A stretch of DNA of 45,534 bases from Thermogemmatispora onikobensis (GCF_001748285.1 NZ_BDGT01000059.1:1-45534), one strand, 5' to 3'; positions 33,841-44,184 are shown, counted from the first letter of the stretch. Notes: generated by a model from the sequence alone, not told the origin. Numbers and translations: made by a program.

Positions 33841-33891
33841 TTGACAGGCCGGGACCACTGGCCCTACAGTTCTTACTAGACAATGTGTCTA
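33841..33891 (+). promoter_or_regulatory. P450 promoter with operator 2
   Basis: TTGACA (33841-33846), 18 bp, TACAGT (33865-33870) is a plausible promoter. TAGACA-atg-TGTCTA (33877-33891) lies over the expected transcription start, ideal for repression. The resulting 5' UTR would be about 200 bases. Confidence 0.6.
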
Positions 33892-34080
33892 ATAAAATAT
33901 GCAATGTCAAGGATGTGCTCAATCTCCAATCAGGAGAGCAGCCTTGAGACGCCAGAGATCAAAGGCTGCTTGTCTCCTTCTCGTTGCGACACAGGGGCAG
34001 GAGCTGACAACCGCTACTGCATCCAGTGGGGAGCCGACCAGGTCGGACGAGAGGAGAAAGGCACCTCAAGAGGAGGAGCT

Positions 34081-37000
34081 GTGTCATTATCATCGCCATT
34101 CGCCACGATTCCGCAGCCTAAGCCAGATCCGCTGCTCAAAAATCTCAAAGAGCTTGATCCTGACAGACCTGTCCAGAGTCTGATGCGACTGGCCCGTCTC
34201 TATGGCCCCATTTTCCGCCTCCAGCTGCCAGGCAGAGAGATGCTAGTCGTCAGCTCGCAGGCGCTTGTTGACGAGCTTTGTGATGAACGGCGCTTTGATA
34301 AAAAGGTCCACGCGCCCCTGGAACACATTCGCGCCTTTGCCGGCGACGGCCTCTTCACCGCCTACACACAAGAGCCGAACTGGGCGAAGGCCCATCGCAT
34401 CCTCATGCCCGCCTTTGGGCCAGCAGCGATGCGCGAGATGTTCGAGCCGATGCTTGACATCGCCGAACAGATGCTACTACGTTGGGAGCGCTTTGGACCC
34501 CAGGCAGTCATCGATGTGCCCGATAACATGACACGCCTGACCCTGGATACCATCGCCCTCTGCGCCTTCGGCGAGCGCCTGAACAGCTTCTACCGGCAGG
34601 ACATGCACCCCTTTGTGCATGCAATGGTGGAGGCGCTGATCGAATCCGGAGCCCAGGCGCGGCGTCTGCCCATCCAGAACCAGCTGATGCTTCTCACCAG
34701 GCGCCGCTATGAGGAAGACATCCGCTCCATGCACCAGTTCGCCGACGAGATCATCGCCCATCGTCGGCTTGATCCCGAGGCGGCCAGTCGGCATGACCTG
34801 CTCAGCCGCATGCTCCAAGGACGCGACCCGGTCACCGGCGAAGGCCTCGACGACGAAAATATCCGCTACCAGCTGGTCACCTTTCTCATCGCGGGACACG
34901 AAACTACCAGCGGCCTGCTCTCTTTCGCCCTCTATGAGCTGCTCAAGAACCCTCACGTGCTGGCCCGCGCCCGGGCCCACGTCGATGAGGTGCTGGGCGA
35001 CGAAATCCCGCGCTTCGAGCACCTGGCCCAGCTCACCTATATCGATCACGTCTTGAAAGAGACGCTGCGCCTCTGGCCGACAGCCCCTGCCATCGCTTTG
35101 CAGCCCTACGAGGACACCCTGCTCGCCGGCACCTATCCACTTACCAAAGGCGAAACCATCCTGGTGCTCATTCCTATGTTGCACCGCGATCCCCGGGCCT
35201 GGGGCGAAGATGTAGAGCGCTTCGATCCCGATCGCTTCGAGCCAGCGCGCTATGCGCAGGTGCCCGCCAATGCCTGGAAACCCTTCGGCAATGGCCAGCG
35301 CTCCTGTATTGGCCGCCCCTTTGCCTTACAGGAAGCGACCCTGGTTCTCGCCATGATTCTGCAGCGCTTTGACCTGATCGAGCACGATCCCAGCTATCAG
35401 CTGCGCATTCGTGAGACACTGACACTCAAGCCCGAAGGCTTTTTCATCCGCGCCAGACGCAGAGCGGGCCGACCTTGCCCCCCGGCGGTCACCAGAGAGC
35501 GAGCCAGGTCCTCCCATCTGCAACCGCAGACGCAAACTGCCACGATCCCCGTCAGGCAGCCAGTGCCGGAGGAGGCGCTGACGCCCCTGCTGGTGCTCTT
35601 TGGCTCGAACGGCGGTTCATCGGAAGCCTTCGCTCGACGCATCGCCACCGATGCCAGCGTCCAGGGCTACAGCGCTAGCGTTGCCCCCCTCGATGAGTAT
35701 GTCGGGCGGCTGCCGACCGAGGGCGCCGTCGTCATCGTCACCTCCTCCTACGAGGGCCAGCCCCCTGATCAGGCCAGGCAGTTTGTGGCCTGGCTGGAAA
35801 CTCTCAAAGCCGGGGATCTCCAGGGGGTGCGCTACGCCGTCTTTGGCTGCGGTAACCGCGACTGGCTGCGCACCTATCAGGCCATTCCCAAGCGCATCGA
35901 TAGCGCTCTCGCCGCGGCAGGAGCCACTCGGCTCAAAGAGCGGGGTGAGGCAGATGCGCGTGGCGATTTCTTTGGCGACTTCGATCGCTGGTACGACACC
36001 TTCTGGTCGAGCCTGGCCCCCGTCTTTGGCAAGCAGCTGCAGCCGGTGGCCAGTCGTCGAACCTATGCAGTGGAGATTGTCCCCTCGGCGCGACCAGCGC
36101 TGCTACGCCAGGGAGATATGCAGCGCGGTACCGTCATCGCCAATCGCGAGCTGGTCAATCTCGCCTCTCCACTCGGACGCTCGAAGCGCGAGGTAGAGAT
36201 CGCTCTGCCAGAAGGGATGAGCTATCGAGCCGGAGACTACCTGGCTGTCTTACCAACGAATCCCGAGATCAACGTTGAACGCGCCCTGCGCCGTTTTGGC
36301 CTGGCTCCCGACACGCAGATCGTCCTGCACAAGGCCCGCCCCGATAGTCAAACCTCGCTGCCGACGGGTTATCCCATCGGCGTACGAGAGCTGCTAGCCA
36401 ACTATGTTGAGTTAGCACAACCAGCCACACGTAAGCAGGTTGCTGCGCTGGCAGCAGAAACAGCACAGCCCGAGGAGAGGGCGCGGCTTGAGACCCTGGC
36501 GCAGACGGATCGCTATGAGCAGGAGGTCCTTCAGCGGCGTCTCAGCGTCCTTGATCTGCTTGAGCAGACGCCCTCCTGCGCACTCTCCTTCGGAGCCTTC
36601 TTGGAGATGCTACCTCCTATGCATGTGCGGCTCTACTCGATCTCATCCTCGCCACTCTGGAGAGCAGATCACTGTACGATTACCTTCTCGGTGCTGCAAG
36701 CGCCAGCCTTCTCAGGCCAGGGCACCTATCTGGGGGTGGCCTCAACGTACCTGGCTGCTGCTCAGCCCGGCACCAGTGTCTCGGTCGCAGTCCGGCCCTC
36801 ACAGGAAGCCTTCCACTTGCCGAGCACACTCGACACTCCGCTCATCATGGTTTGCGCCGGAACGGGCATCGCCCCCTTTCGCGGCTTCCTGCAGGAACGT
36901 GCTATCCTCGCCTCTCACGGGCAGACTCTGGCTCCGGCCCTACTCTTCTTTGGCTGCGATCATCCCGCGGTCGACTATCTCTATCGTGAGGAGCTGGAGC

Positions 37001-37296
37001 AGTGGGAGCAAGCTGGCATCGTGCAACTACGACCGGCCTTCTCCCGCTGTCCAAACGGCCAGATCCGCTACGTGCAAGACCGTCTCTGGCATGACAGAGA
37101 GGAGATCGTCGCTCTGTTCAAGCGCAATGCGCGGATATATGTCTGTGGCGATGGGCAGCAAATGGCTCCGGCGGTGCGAGCCACGTTTGTCCGCATCTAT
37201 CAGGATGCCATGCATTGCTCGCCCGAAGAGGCCGAAGCCTGGGCGCGCGAAATAGAGCGCACCAGAACGCGCTACGTGGCAGATGTCTTCTCCTGA
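34081..37296 (+). CDS. Self-sufficient cytochrome P450 / reductase fusion (CYP102 type)
   Basis: 1071 aa from a GTG at 34081 (VSLSSPFATIPQPKPDPLL) with AGGAGG five bases upstream. The frame is open back to 33883, but that start lies at the operator. Layout matches P450 BM3: heme domain with LIAGHETTS (~269-277), ETLR (327-330) and heme loop FGNGQRSCIG with Cys409; flavodoxin domain from ~503 (LLVLFGSNGGSSEAFA); then FAD/NADPH reductase with RLYSISSSP, CAGTGIAPFRGFLQER and a C-terminal YVADVFS. It hydroxylates or epoxidises fatty-acid-like substrates using NADPH and O2 in one polypeptide. Soluble, cytoplasmic. Regulation by the divergent TetR is likely, as with other CYP102 genes. Confidence 0.95.
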   Translation: MSLSSPFATIPQPKPDPLLKNLKELDPDRPVQSLMRLARLYGPIFRLQLPGREMLVVSSQALVDELCDERRFDKKVHAPLEHIRAFAGDGLFTAYTQEPNWAKAHRILMPAFGPAAMREMFEPMLDIAEQMLLRWERFGPQAVIDVPDNMTRLTLDTIALCAFGERLNSFYRQDMHPFVHAMVEALIESGAQARRLPIQNQLMLLTRRRYEEDIRSMHQFADEIIAHRRLDPEAASRHDLLSRMLQGRDPVTGEGLDDENIRYQLVTFLIAGHETTSGLLSFALYELLKNPHVLARARAHVDEVLGDEIPRFEHLAQLTYIDHVLKETLRLWPTAPAIALQPYEDTLLAGTYPLTKGETILVLIPMLHRDPRAWGEDVERFDPDRFEPARYAQVPANAWKPFGNGQRSCIGRPFALQEATLVLAMILQRFDLIEHDPSYQLRIRETLTLKPEGFFIRARRRAGRPCPPAVTRERARSSHLQPQTQTATIPVRQPVPEEALTPLLVLFGSNGGSSEAFARRIATDASVQGYSASVAPLDEYVGRLPTEGAVVIVTSSYEGQPPDQARQFVAWLETLKAGDLQGVRYAVFGCGNRDWLRTYQAIPKRIDSALAAAGATRLKERGEADARGDFFGDFDRWYDTFWSSLAPVFGKQLQPVASRRTYAVEIVPSARPALLRQGDMQRGTVIANRELVNLASPLGRSKREVEIALPEGMSYRAGDYLAVLPTNPEINVERALRRFGLAPDTQIVLHKARPDSQTSLPTGYPIGVRELLANYVELAQPATRKQVAALAAETAQPEERARLETLAQTDRYEQEVLQRRLSVLDLLEQTPSCALSFGAFLEMLPPMHVRLYSISSSPLWRADHCTITFSVLQAPAFSGQGTYLGVASTYLAAAQPGTSVSVAVRPSQEAFHLPSTLDTPLIMVCAGTGIAPFRGFLQERAILASHGQTLAPALLFFGCDHPAVDYLYREELEQWEQAGIVQLRPAFSRCPNGQIRYVQDRLWHDREEIVALFKRNARIYVCGDGQQMAPAVRATFVRIYQDAMHCSPEEAEAWAREIERTRTRYVADVFS

Positions 37297-37518
37297 GCAC
37301 GACGCCCGGGAGCAAGAGCAGGCCGGGGTAACGGTCAGCGGTCGCTCGTGGGGACGGGCCAGTCTGGCAGGACATGCTTGTCTCCTGCTCTACCACCCGT
37401 CGCGCACCACACCTCATTGCCTGGCTCATCATGGGGCTTCCCCGGCAGCCTCCTTGTCCTTGTTGCAGCCGCGCATCAGACGCATGCTGCGTCCTGGGGC
37501 GATCGCCCCAGGCATAGA

Positions 37519-37562
37519 GAGAGGGTGTGATGGTGTAAACATCTGATCCATCACACCCTCTC
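37519..37562. terminator. 14 bp perfect inverted repeat downstream of the P450
   Basis: GAGAGGGTGTGATG (37519-37532), 16 base loop, CATCACACCCTCTC (37549-37562). No T-run follows, so it is either a hairpin terminator/stabiliser or a protein site. The remaining 37297-37829 holds no supported gene. Confidence 0.55.
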
Positions 37563-37829
37563 AGCTCTCCCGGACTCATCCATGCGCGGGGCTAGGAAAG
37601 GAGCGAGGTCACCGAGCGTCCTGGTCGGTGAGCCGCTGCCTCGCCTGACTGACTGGCCTGGCCCCCTGCTTCGCCCTGTCTCCCTTACTCTGGCCCATCC
37701 GGCAAACAGCCTGCTCGTGAGGGGTGAGCCAGGGCACCTGCCTCCTTCTGAAGGCAAAAGCGCTATCTCGGAGTTGTCTCGTCTTCTTGCCAGCCAGCTT
37801 TCAGGCGCCATATCGAGAGTGGCCGTTGC

Positions 37830-38192
37830 TCATATGGCAGGTGGAGGACTGTCAGGCTGGGAAGGATAGCCAGGCTGGGGCGTCGTTGCCGGTCCTCCAA
37901 CTCCGGGCGTTCCCGGCAGAGCAGACTGTCCTGGCTGAGGAGAGGGAGGCGTAGCTGGCGACTTGACCCAGGCATCGGCCTGCTTGTTGTCGACACGCAT
38001 CTGATGGCCACAGAGCGTACAGACCAGGAAGGTTCTGGTCATGATAGGAAAGAGAGGAATCCAGAAGAGCGTAAACTTGCGCTGTGAGCGTACCACTTGC
38101 TGCTGGGTCGTGCGCTGGCAGCGCTGGCACACTGCTGGAATCCGGCCCATTAACCACTGCTTAGTGCGATAGCCATAAACGATCACATACAT
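37830..38192 (-). CDS. Zinc-ribbon protein with proline-rich tail
   Basis: 120 aa from an ATG at 38192 (MYVIVYGYRTKQWL) preceded by GGGAGG. Two CxxC knuckles (AVCQRCQR, LVCTLCGHQ) flank a short hydrophobic strand region (FTLFWIPLFPIM), the pattern of the zinc_ribbon_15 family found beside membrane or housekeeping genes in GC-rich Gram-positive-like bacteria. The last ~45 residues are Pro/Gly/Gln-rich and disordered. Function unknown. Upstream in-frame codons to 38297 are less likely. Confidence 0.75.
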   Translation of the reverse strand: MYVIVYGYRTKQWLMGRIPAVCQRCQRTTQQQVVRSQRKFTLFWIPLFPIMTRTFLVCTLCGHQMRVDNKQADAWVKSPATPPSPQPGQSALPGTPGVGGPATTPQPGYPSQPDSPPPAI

Positions 38193-38850
38193 ACTTAATA
38201 CCCTCCCTGGTAGATGACAAGCTGTCTTCCAAAGAATAGCAACGTGAAAGTATCTGTACTGCCAATCAGCCAGAACAGCGCCAGCAGCAAAGCCCATCCA
38301 AGCTTATCAGGCATCGCCACCGTAATTAATTGCTGCATCAAGCAAGCAGAAACTCGTCATGCCAGTTCCTTACCTGCTCAGCGTACGTCTTTTCACTGCA
38401 GCTTATTCCTGCGCTGGCTGCTCCACAGATGCTGAAGCAATCGTGTGGCATCCCGGCCTAGACCTATATCTACTTGCTGGGTTCATGTTACCAGACCGTT
38501 GATAAATACGCTGTGATGTTTTTCACTTAACGAGAGGAAAAACATTGATAATGGTAACCATATCTGACTGCTCCTTTCTCTGAAGACTGGCCTTTGAAGC
38601 AGCAGCGAAGCCCCGTCAGGCTTTCTGCTGCTACTGTAGGGGAAGAGCAAGCCCTGCACACCAGTATTTCTTGATCGAGGGGAGAAATCTGGAAATGATC
38701 AGCGAGCGAGACAGTGAGCAGTATGCGAGCGACTCCCGAGAAAGGAACAAAAAGCGGCCTTCCGCGGGCAAAGAGCGATCAGCTCAAGCTGCGCAGAAGG
38801 CCAGTCTTCTGACAGTTGCCTGGCAGGCAGACCGGGCAGAGGCCGTCTGC
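38193..38850. other. Intergenic with two hairpins
   Basis: ATGTTTTTC (38516-38524) pairs with GAAAAACAT (38537-38545), and a stronger hairpin at 38598-38632 has arms AGCAGCA/TGCTGCT and GAAGCC/GGCTTTC. These may end transcription from the amine oxidase. Open frames here are short or shadows of that gene. Confidence 0.4.
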
Positions 38851-40257
38851 TCAGTAGTCTTCGAGGATCTCCTGGGCCGCGCGTACTCCCTCGCGGGCTG
38901 CGCCTTCCATGAAGCCCTGAAACTCGACCGAGCAATGTTCTCCAGCAAAATGGATCGGCCCCTCGCGCACTCTCTCATACCCGCTGAAGAGCGTATATTG
39001 TCCAACGCGCCAGCAAGAGTAGCTGCCGAGTAGGTAGGGGTCGCCTGTTGAATAGCTCAAGGCGGCTCTGCCCGTGTAGTGGACGCTGATACCGGGCAGC
39101 AGGTGCTCCAATTGCTGAAGGCAAGAGGCAGCGGCTTGCCTCACGGCCTCCGCGTCGAGTGAGGTTGCGTAAGGAGTTGGAGAGACCAGAGCAGCCCCTC
39201 GGCTGCCACTTCTGTAAGAGAGGAGCAGACCGCCTGAGACTCCCTGGCCATAGGAGACATCCCAGAGGGTTTGAAGCTCCAGGTCGGTCACGATGAAGCC
39301 ATTATGAGGATGGGGCCAGGGGCCTTCCTGATACCAGTACGGCTGGTCGAACTCCAGAAAGAGCTTAGAAACCGTGCCATAGCCAAGCTCGGCGATCGCC
39401 TGCTGCTTGAGTGGACTGAAAGCAGCGCGACGATAATCAACCTGTCTGAGTGTACTGAAAGGCAGCGTTAACAGGGCATGCTCGCAACGCACCTCCACAG
39501 GCCCCGAAGGCGTGACAAAGGTCAAAACGACCTCCCGCTCGTTCCGCCGCTCGATGACGACCAGACGGTGCTGCAAATGGATGCTTCCCTCGGGGAGGCT
39601 ACGCGCGATGGCCTGCAGCAGCTGCTCGTTCCCTCCCCGAATCTTACAGCTCTCTAGCTGCGGCCCACCACTGGTAGAACCCCGAGCCAGATCGCGGGGG
39701 GCAAACATATAAATCAAGTTGAGAGCGCTCTGCTCGCTGGTATCCAGGCCATAATAGCCGCTGCACATAATATCGAGCAGACGGCCAACAGGAGAACGAT
39801 GGCCATCCGCCACAAAGCGCTCGATCCAATCGTAAGCGCTCAGATGATCGAAGCGGTAGCCGGCAGCCGTATACTGCCTGTAGGTGGTCACCGGGCCGAT
39901 CTCCTGCAGCTGCTCTTGCAGCAGGGCGGCAACAGCTTGCAGCGGCTCTATTAGCTCATCTTCGCGATAGTAGCGGTTGAAGAAGTAGATCAGTCTGGGG
40001 GCCCGGCCTCGCTCGAGACTGATCGTCGTGAGGCCGAAGCGCCGGATCAACTGGTGCATCAGCTCATGATCAGCGTCGATGAATTCGCCGCAGCCTTCAC
40101 TGACCGCCCCAGACTGCCAGGTATGGGCATCGGAGCGGATACGCCCACCGATACGGTCGGAAGCCTCATAAAGAGAGCAGGACAGGCCCGCCTCCTGCAG
40201 CGTAAGAGCGGCCACCAGGCCGGCGATGCCAGCCCCAACGATTGCAATGCGTGGCAT
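38851..40257 (-). CDS. Flavin-containing amine oxidase (MAO-like)
   Basis: 468 aa. The N-terminus is an FAD Rossmann motif (IAIVGAGIAGLVAAL) with YEASDRIGGRIRS, the hallmark of the amine oxidase/phytoene desaturase superfamily. The C-terminus has the second FAD contact, PIHFAGEHCSVEFQGFMEGAAREGVRAA in pieces FAGEHCS and GFMEGAA, as in monoamine oxidases and related FAD enzymes. No signal peptide or membrane anchor. The substrate amine is not predictable from sequence. It is monocistronic by spacing. Confidence 0.9.
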   Translation of the reverse strand: MPRIAIVGAGIAGLVAALTLQEAGLSCSLYEASDRIGGRIRSDAHTWQSGAVSEGCGEFIDADHELMHQLIRRFGLTTISLERGRAPRLIYFFNRYYREDELIEPLQAVAALLQEQLQEIGPVTTYRQYTAAGYRFDHLSAYDWIERFVADGHRSPVGRLLDIMCSGYYGLDTSEQSALNLIYMFAPRDLARGSTSGGPQLESCKIRGGNEQLLQAIARSLPEGSIHLQHRLVVIERRNEREVVLTFVTPSGPVEVRCEHALLTLPFSTLRQVDYRRAAFSPLKQQAIAELGYGTVSKLFLEFDQPYWYQEGPWPHPHNGFIVTDLELQTLWDVSYGQGVSGGLLLSYRSGSRGAALVSPTPYATSLDAEAVRQAAASCLQQLEHLLPGISVHYTGRAALSYSTGDPYLLGSYSCWRVGQYTLFSGYERVREGPIHFAGEHCSVEFQGFMEGAAREGVRAAQEILEDY

Positions 40258-40907
40258 GAGATTGCTCCAGCAGCGATCTATGCTGATGGCAGAGGTCTGC
40301 GTAGCATTTGTGGTATTACTCTATCACATAGAGCCACCAGCTGGAGACCGCTGGGAACGCTGGCCTCCGCGCACCAGAACCGCCAGATGGCCGTATCCAA
40401 TCTAATAATCAGCATACGGAAATAGACGTATACACCAAAGCCTATAACTTTTTTGCTATGAGATGGTATCGAGAGAAAGACCCCTTCTTCATCTTTGCTA
40501 CACTGTATCATGAAGAAGACGGCCTGATAGAGATAAGAAGATGAACTTGCTCTACTGACCGTACTTCTTCAGAAAGGCCAAAAAAACACTCAAGACTGCG
40601 CACCTGCTTCCATGATGGCCCACCTATCTCCCGGGCCTTGCCTTGCCCTGATGGGCCGGCGGAAGTGGCAGCGGCGAGCTGAGACAGGCTCGGAGCCGGG
40701 CCAGACCGTCTCTCGGGGCACCAGGGATGGTCGGTATGGTGGGGTGGGGACTCATTGATCCCAATCCCATGTGGGGGACAGGCGGCCATGCCAGAAACGG
40801 CGCTCTGCGGGAGGAGCAGGTGAGCAGCCAAAAAGAGTGGATACAGCAGCAGGAGGCTGCTGGTTTGCTGTTTGTCAAGGAAGACGTGGAAAGGGATGGT
40901 GTAGACT
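40258..40907. other. Divergent intergenic region, no gene seen
   Basis: Separates the amine oxidase from the beta-propeller gene. AT-richer stretch around 40280-40520 probably holds the amine oxidase promoter. No convincing consensus boxes or coding sequence were identified. Confidence 0.4.
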
Positions 40908-42107
40908 ATGTTGGGTGGAATGCTCAAACGTTCTGGAGCGGTTCTGCTCTCCTGCGCGCTGGTAGCCCTGGTCACGCTCCTGATCTCGCGAGCGAGCGAG
41001 GGCACAGCCCACCTGACGTCAACGGTAGCGGCGGCCTCAAAGGCGCCTGCGCTCACCTGCGGGGCCTGGCGTCGCGTCCCTGACGCTGCCGAAGGGGCCT
41101 TAGTGGGCGTCACCGCCTTTGCCCCAGACAACGCCTGGATCGTCGGCAGTCAGGGATCGGTGCCTCTCATCGAGCACTGGAACGGCAAAGCCTGGAGCGT
41201 CGTGCCCAGCCCGGCCCCGAGCGAGCCAGCCTTGCTCAAGAGCATCTCTGGAAGCGCCCCCGACGATATTTGGGCTGTGGGCAGCACCACCAATACGCCG
41301 AATCACACCCTGGTCGAGCACTGGGATGGCAAGAGCTGGAGCATTGTGAGCGACGCCGTTAGCAATGGCCAGCTCAACGGCGTTGTGGCGCTGGCGCGCA
41401 ACGATGTCTGGGCGGTTGGCACCTCGAACAGCCAGGCTCTGATCGAGCACTGGGATGGCAAGAGCTGGAGCGTGGCCCTGCAAGCCAATCTGGCTGGCCA
41501 GGGCGATTCCCTGCTCGCCATCGCGGCCAGCAGCGCGCATGACATCTGGGCGGTCGGAACCAGCCTCAAGGTCAATTACAATTTCCAGGGCTACGGCGTG
41601 AATCTGAACATGAGTTCGATGGGCTCCGGCGTCATTGTCCACTGGGACGGTAACAGCTGGAAAGCGGTCAGTGGCCAGGGTCCCTCAACCCAGATGGTCA
41701 TGCTCAGCGGAGTGGCCGCCCTGGCTCCCGATAACGTCTGGGTAGTGGGCTCCGCCTTCCAGGGCTCTCTGCTCAACGGGATGCGGGCCAAAACGCTGGT
41801 TGAGCACTGGAATGGCTCGCAATGGAGCGTCGTACCTAGCTCCGATGCGCCCAATGCCTTCGCCAGCTATCTGACCGGCGTCGCGGCAGTCTCCCCGGGC
41901 AATGTCTGGGCCGTGGGCGGCGCCTTCAGCGGCAGCCACTTCAGTGCCCTGCTCGAAAACTGGGACGGCGCCCATTGGAACCTGATCCAGGCCCCCAATG
42001 CTGCCGATGGCCGTCAGCATATGCTGCTCGGAGCCGCCGCTGTGCCCAATACGAAGCAGGTCTGGGTCGTTGGTCTGCACGGTACGGTGTTGACCAACTG
42101 CGGCTAA
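40908..42107 (+). CDS. Secreted beta-propeller protein
   Basis: 399 aa. Signal-type N-terminus (MLKRSGAVLLSCALVALVTLLI; start at 40908 or the ATG at 40920). Then six to seven ~50 residue repeats, each with a NAWIVGS / DIWAVGS / DVWAVGT / NVWVVGS core and a following LIEHWDGKSWS strand. This is a tandem propeller seen in extracellular proteins of Actinobacteria and Chloroflexi. Likely a surface or secreted binding protein; no enzyme motif. A hairpin follows the stop. Confidence 0.85.
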   Translation: MLGGMLKRSGAVLLSCALVALVTLLISRASEGTAHLTSTVAAASKAPALTCGAWRRVPDAAEGALVGVTAFAPDNAWIVGSQGSVPLIEHWNGKAWSVVPSPAPSEPALLKSISGSAPDDIWAVGSTTNTPNHTLVEHWDGKSWSIVSDAVSNGQLNGVVALARNDVWAVGTSNSQALIEHWDGKSWSVALQANLAGQGDSLLAIAASSAHDIWAVGTSLKVNYNFQGYGVNLNMSSMGSGVIVHWDGNSWKAVSGQGPSTQMVMLSGVAALAPDNVWVVGSAFQGSLLNGMRAKTLVEHWNGSQWSVVPSSDAPNAFASYLTGVAAVSPGNVWAVGGAFSGSHFSALLENWDGAHWNLIQAPNAADGRQHMLLGAAAVPNTKQVWVVGLHGTVLTNCG

Positions 42108-42180
42108 CACCTCGCACCCCGTCGTTGTACTCTCGGCCCAGGCAGGAGCTGCCGAAGCAGCTTCTCTCCACTACTCTTGG

Positions 42181-42219
42181 GGGTCAGGGGCCTGCGCCTC
42201 TGACCCTATCTTCCTGCTC
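42181..42219 (+). terminator. Terminator after the beta-propeller gene
   Basis: GGGTCAGGGGC (42181-42191) pairs with GCCTCTGACCC (42196-42206) with one mismatch and a 4 base loop. A T-run occurs about 20 bases later, so termination efficiency may be moderate. Confidence 0.6.
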
Positions 42220-42425
42220 TGCTTTTTTAACTGCCTGTACCCTTTGTACTCTCATTGCTTTCCTTCAGAGTCTGCGCTAGACTATTGACAGCTCTTGCCG
42301 TTGGCAAGGCCAGGACAGGACAGGACGCAGCTCGTCCTGGCAAAGGGAACATGACGGCAACGGGCGGAGTGCGACCAGCTCCGGGCTTCGTCCGTTTTGG
42401 TAGTGAAGTCAGATCGAGCCTTCCT

Positions 42426-42447
42426 CACCCACTCTCGCGAGTGGGTG
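42426..42447. promoter_or_regulatory. Inverted repeat upstream of the MFS gene
   Basis: CACCCACTC-tcgc-GAGTGGGTG, 9 bp perfect arms, about 165 bp before the MFS start. Could be an operator or a 5' UTR hairpin. The rest of 42220-42610 shows no gene. Confidence 0.5.
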
Positions 42448-42610
42448 GCCTGGCGTTGTCGTACGATCCGGTCGAAGAGATTCCCCGCGCTGCCTGGCCG
42501 GGTGAGCACCTGGCGAGCAGGTGTTGCCTGCCGGGAGAGAAGCAGGGGGCGGCCACGGGCCGAAGGGGAAGAAGGGGAATCCTGACGACATCGGGTCCGA
42601 GGGGGTTTGC

Positions 42611-44104
42611 ATGAAGAAATTACTAGAGGGCCTGGCCGTCCTCCGCGTACTGCGCCATCCCGCTCTGCTACGCTTGTGGCTGGCCCAGGTGATCTATCTG
42701 AGTGTGCAGTTCACGGCAAGCTATGCCATGATCGTTCTGATCACCAATGAGACTCACTCGGCGGTCATGGTTGGATTGGTGATCATCGCGCTCAGCCTTC
42801 CGCTGGTCCTTTTCGGCGCTCCCGCTGGCGCCCTCGTTGATCGCCTCGATCGTCGCACCGTGCTCTGGGTGAGCAATGTCGTGCGGGCCTTTGCCACCCT
42901 CCTCTTTGTGCTCGCTCTCTTGCTGAGTCCTCATCAATATATTTTTATCTATATCCTGGCGTTCTTCTTCTCCCTGGTGGGCCTCTTCTTCTCGCCAGCG
43001 GAGGGGGCGATCATTCCGAGCCTGGTGGAAGAAGAGGAATTGCTGCCTGCGCTCTCCCTCTATAATCTGACGCTCAACACCAGTCAGGCGGTTGGTCTCC
43101 TCATCCTTGGCCCCCTGATGCTCAACTTGCTGCCTCCGCTCTCTTTATCGCTCTTAGGCACAAAAATAAATCTCATGCCTGTTGAGACCCTCTTCCTGCT
43201 CATCTCAGTGCTCTATCTGCTGGCCACCGCACTGACGGCCACCTTGCCACGTCAAAGTCGCTCTGGGCGCCAGAGCGGAGGAGCCAGCCCCTCCTCGTCT
43301 CCTGCGGCGCTAGCTGGGGCTGGAGGAGAAGCTGAGCGTACGCATCCCTACGAGGTACTCTCTGAGGAAGCCGGGGCCTTGCTCTCGGGCTGGCAGCGGC
43401 TGCGTCGGGACCTGGAAGACGGCTGGCGCCTGGTGCGCAACGATGGGGTCTTGTTGGATGCTCTCTTTCAGTCCTGCTTTGGCGGACTGGTCATGCTCAC
43501 CATCGCCGAGCTGGCGACAACGTTTGTGCAGCGGCTGCTGGGGCTGCCTGCCAGCAACACCACAGTCATCTTCGCGCCGGCGGGCATTGGTCTGGTAGCT
43601 GGCTCGCTGCTGGTGCCAGCGGTGGTGGCCCGCCTTGGCTCGCTGCGCACGATGCTCGTGGGGATGGTCGGGACTGGCCTCGGCATCGCTCTGATCCCCC
43701 CTTTGCAGTGGCTGGCGCGCCTCCTGCTTGCTCCCCACTGGGCCACACATCCCCTCTTCCTCCTCGTCCTGGCTGTTCTGACGGCTGCCGTCGGCTTCGG
43801 CCTTGATCTGGTGGTGGTGCCGGCCCAGACCCTGATGCAGCAGCGCTCGCCTGACGAGATGCGTGGGCGTGTCCTGGCCCTCTTTCAGGTCCTCTTTAAC
43901 GGCGGGGCCATTCCGGTCATGCTCTTTATGGGAGCCCTGACCGACTGGCTGGGCATCGTTCCGGTGACGTACCTGCTGGCCTGCTCCTGTCTGCTTACGG
44001 CTCTACTGACCGCGGGGCGTGCCCTGACCCGCAACAATCGCAATCGCTTCTCTGGCGGGCCCAGGCAGCAGGCCGAGGCCCAGGAGCGGCTACCAGTACC
44101 CTGA
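42611..44104 (+). CDS. MFS transporter
   Basis: 497 aa from an ATG at 42611 (MKKLLEGLAVLRVLRHPALLR) with GAGGGGG upstream; earlier in-frame codons lack this. Twelve predicted membrane segments, for example VIYLSVQFTASYAMIVLIT, VIIALSLPLVLFGAPAGALV, FFFSLVGLFFSPAEGAIIPS and PVTYLLACSCLLTALLTAG. The motif A-like loop GALVDRLDRRTVLW after helix 2 and the LPALSLYNLTLNTSQAVG segment fit the MFS_3 / macrolide-efflux-like exporters. A ~70 residue central loop (SRSGRQSGG…) separates the halves. Probably a drug or metabolite exporter; substrate unknown. Confidence 0.88.
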   Translation: MKKLLEGLAVLRVLRHPALLRLWLAQVIYLSVQFTASYAMIVLITNETHSAVMVGLVIIALSLPLVLFGAPAGALVDRLDRRTVLWVSNVVRAFATLLFVLALLLSPHQYIFIYILAFFFSLVGLFFSPAEGAIIPSLVEEEELLPALSLYNLTLNTSQAVGLLILGPLMLNLLPPLSLSLLGTKINLMPVETLFLLISVLYLLATALTATLPRQSRSGRQSGGASPSSSPAALAGAGGEAERTHPYEVLSEEAGALLSGWQRLRRDLEDGWRLVRNDGVLLDALFQSCFGGLVMLTIAELATTFVQRLLGLPASNTTVIFAPAGIGLVAGSLLVPAVVARLGSLRTMLVGMVGTGLGIALIPPLQWLARLLLAPHWATHPLFLLVLAVLTAAVGFGLDLVVVPAQTLMQQRSPDEMRGRVLALFQVLFNGGAIPVMLFMGALTDWLGIVPVTYLLACSCLLTALLTAGRALTRNNRNRFSGGPRQQAEAQERLPVP

Positions 44105-44184
44105 CCCCTCTCCTCAAGCTCAAGGAATGGGCGGAGCGCTGATAATCTATGGCCCTGCCCGGGGGCAGGCGAGGGCCAGGCAGC

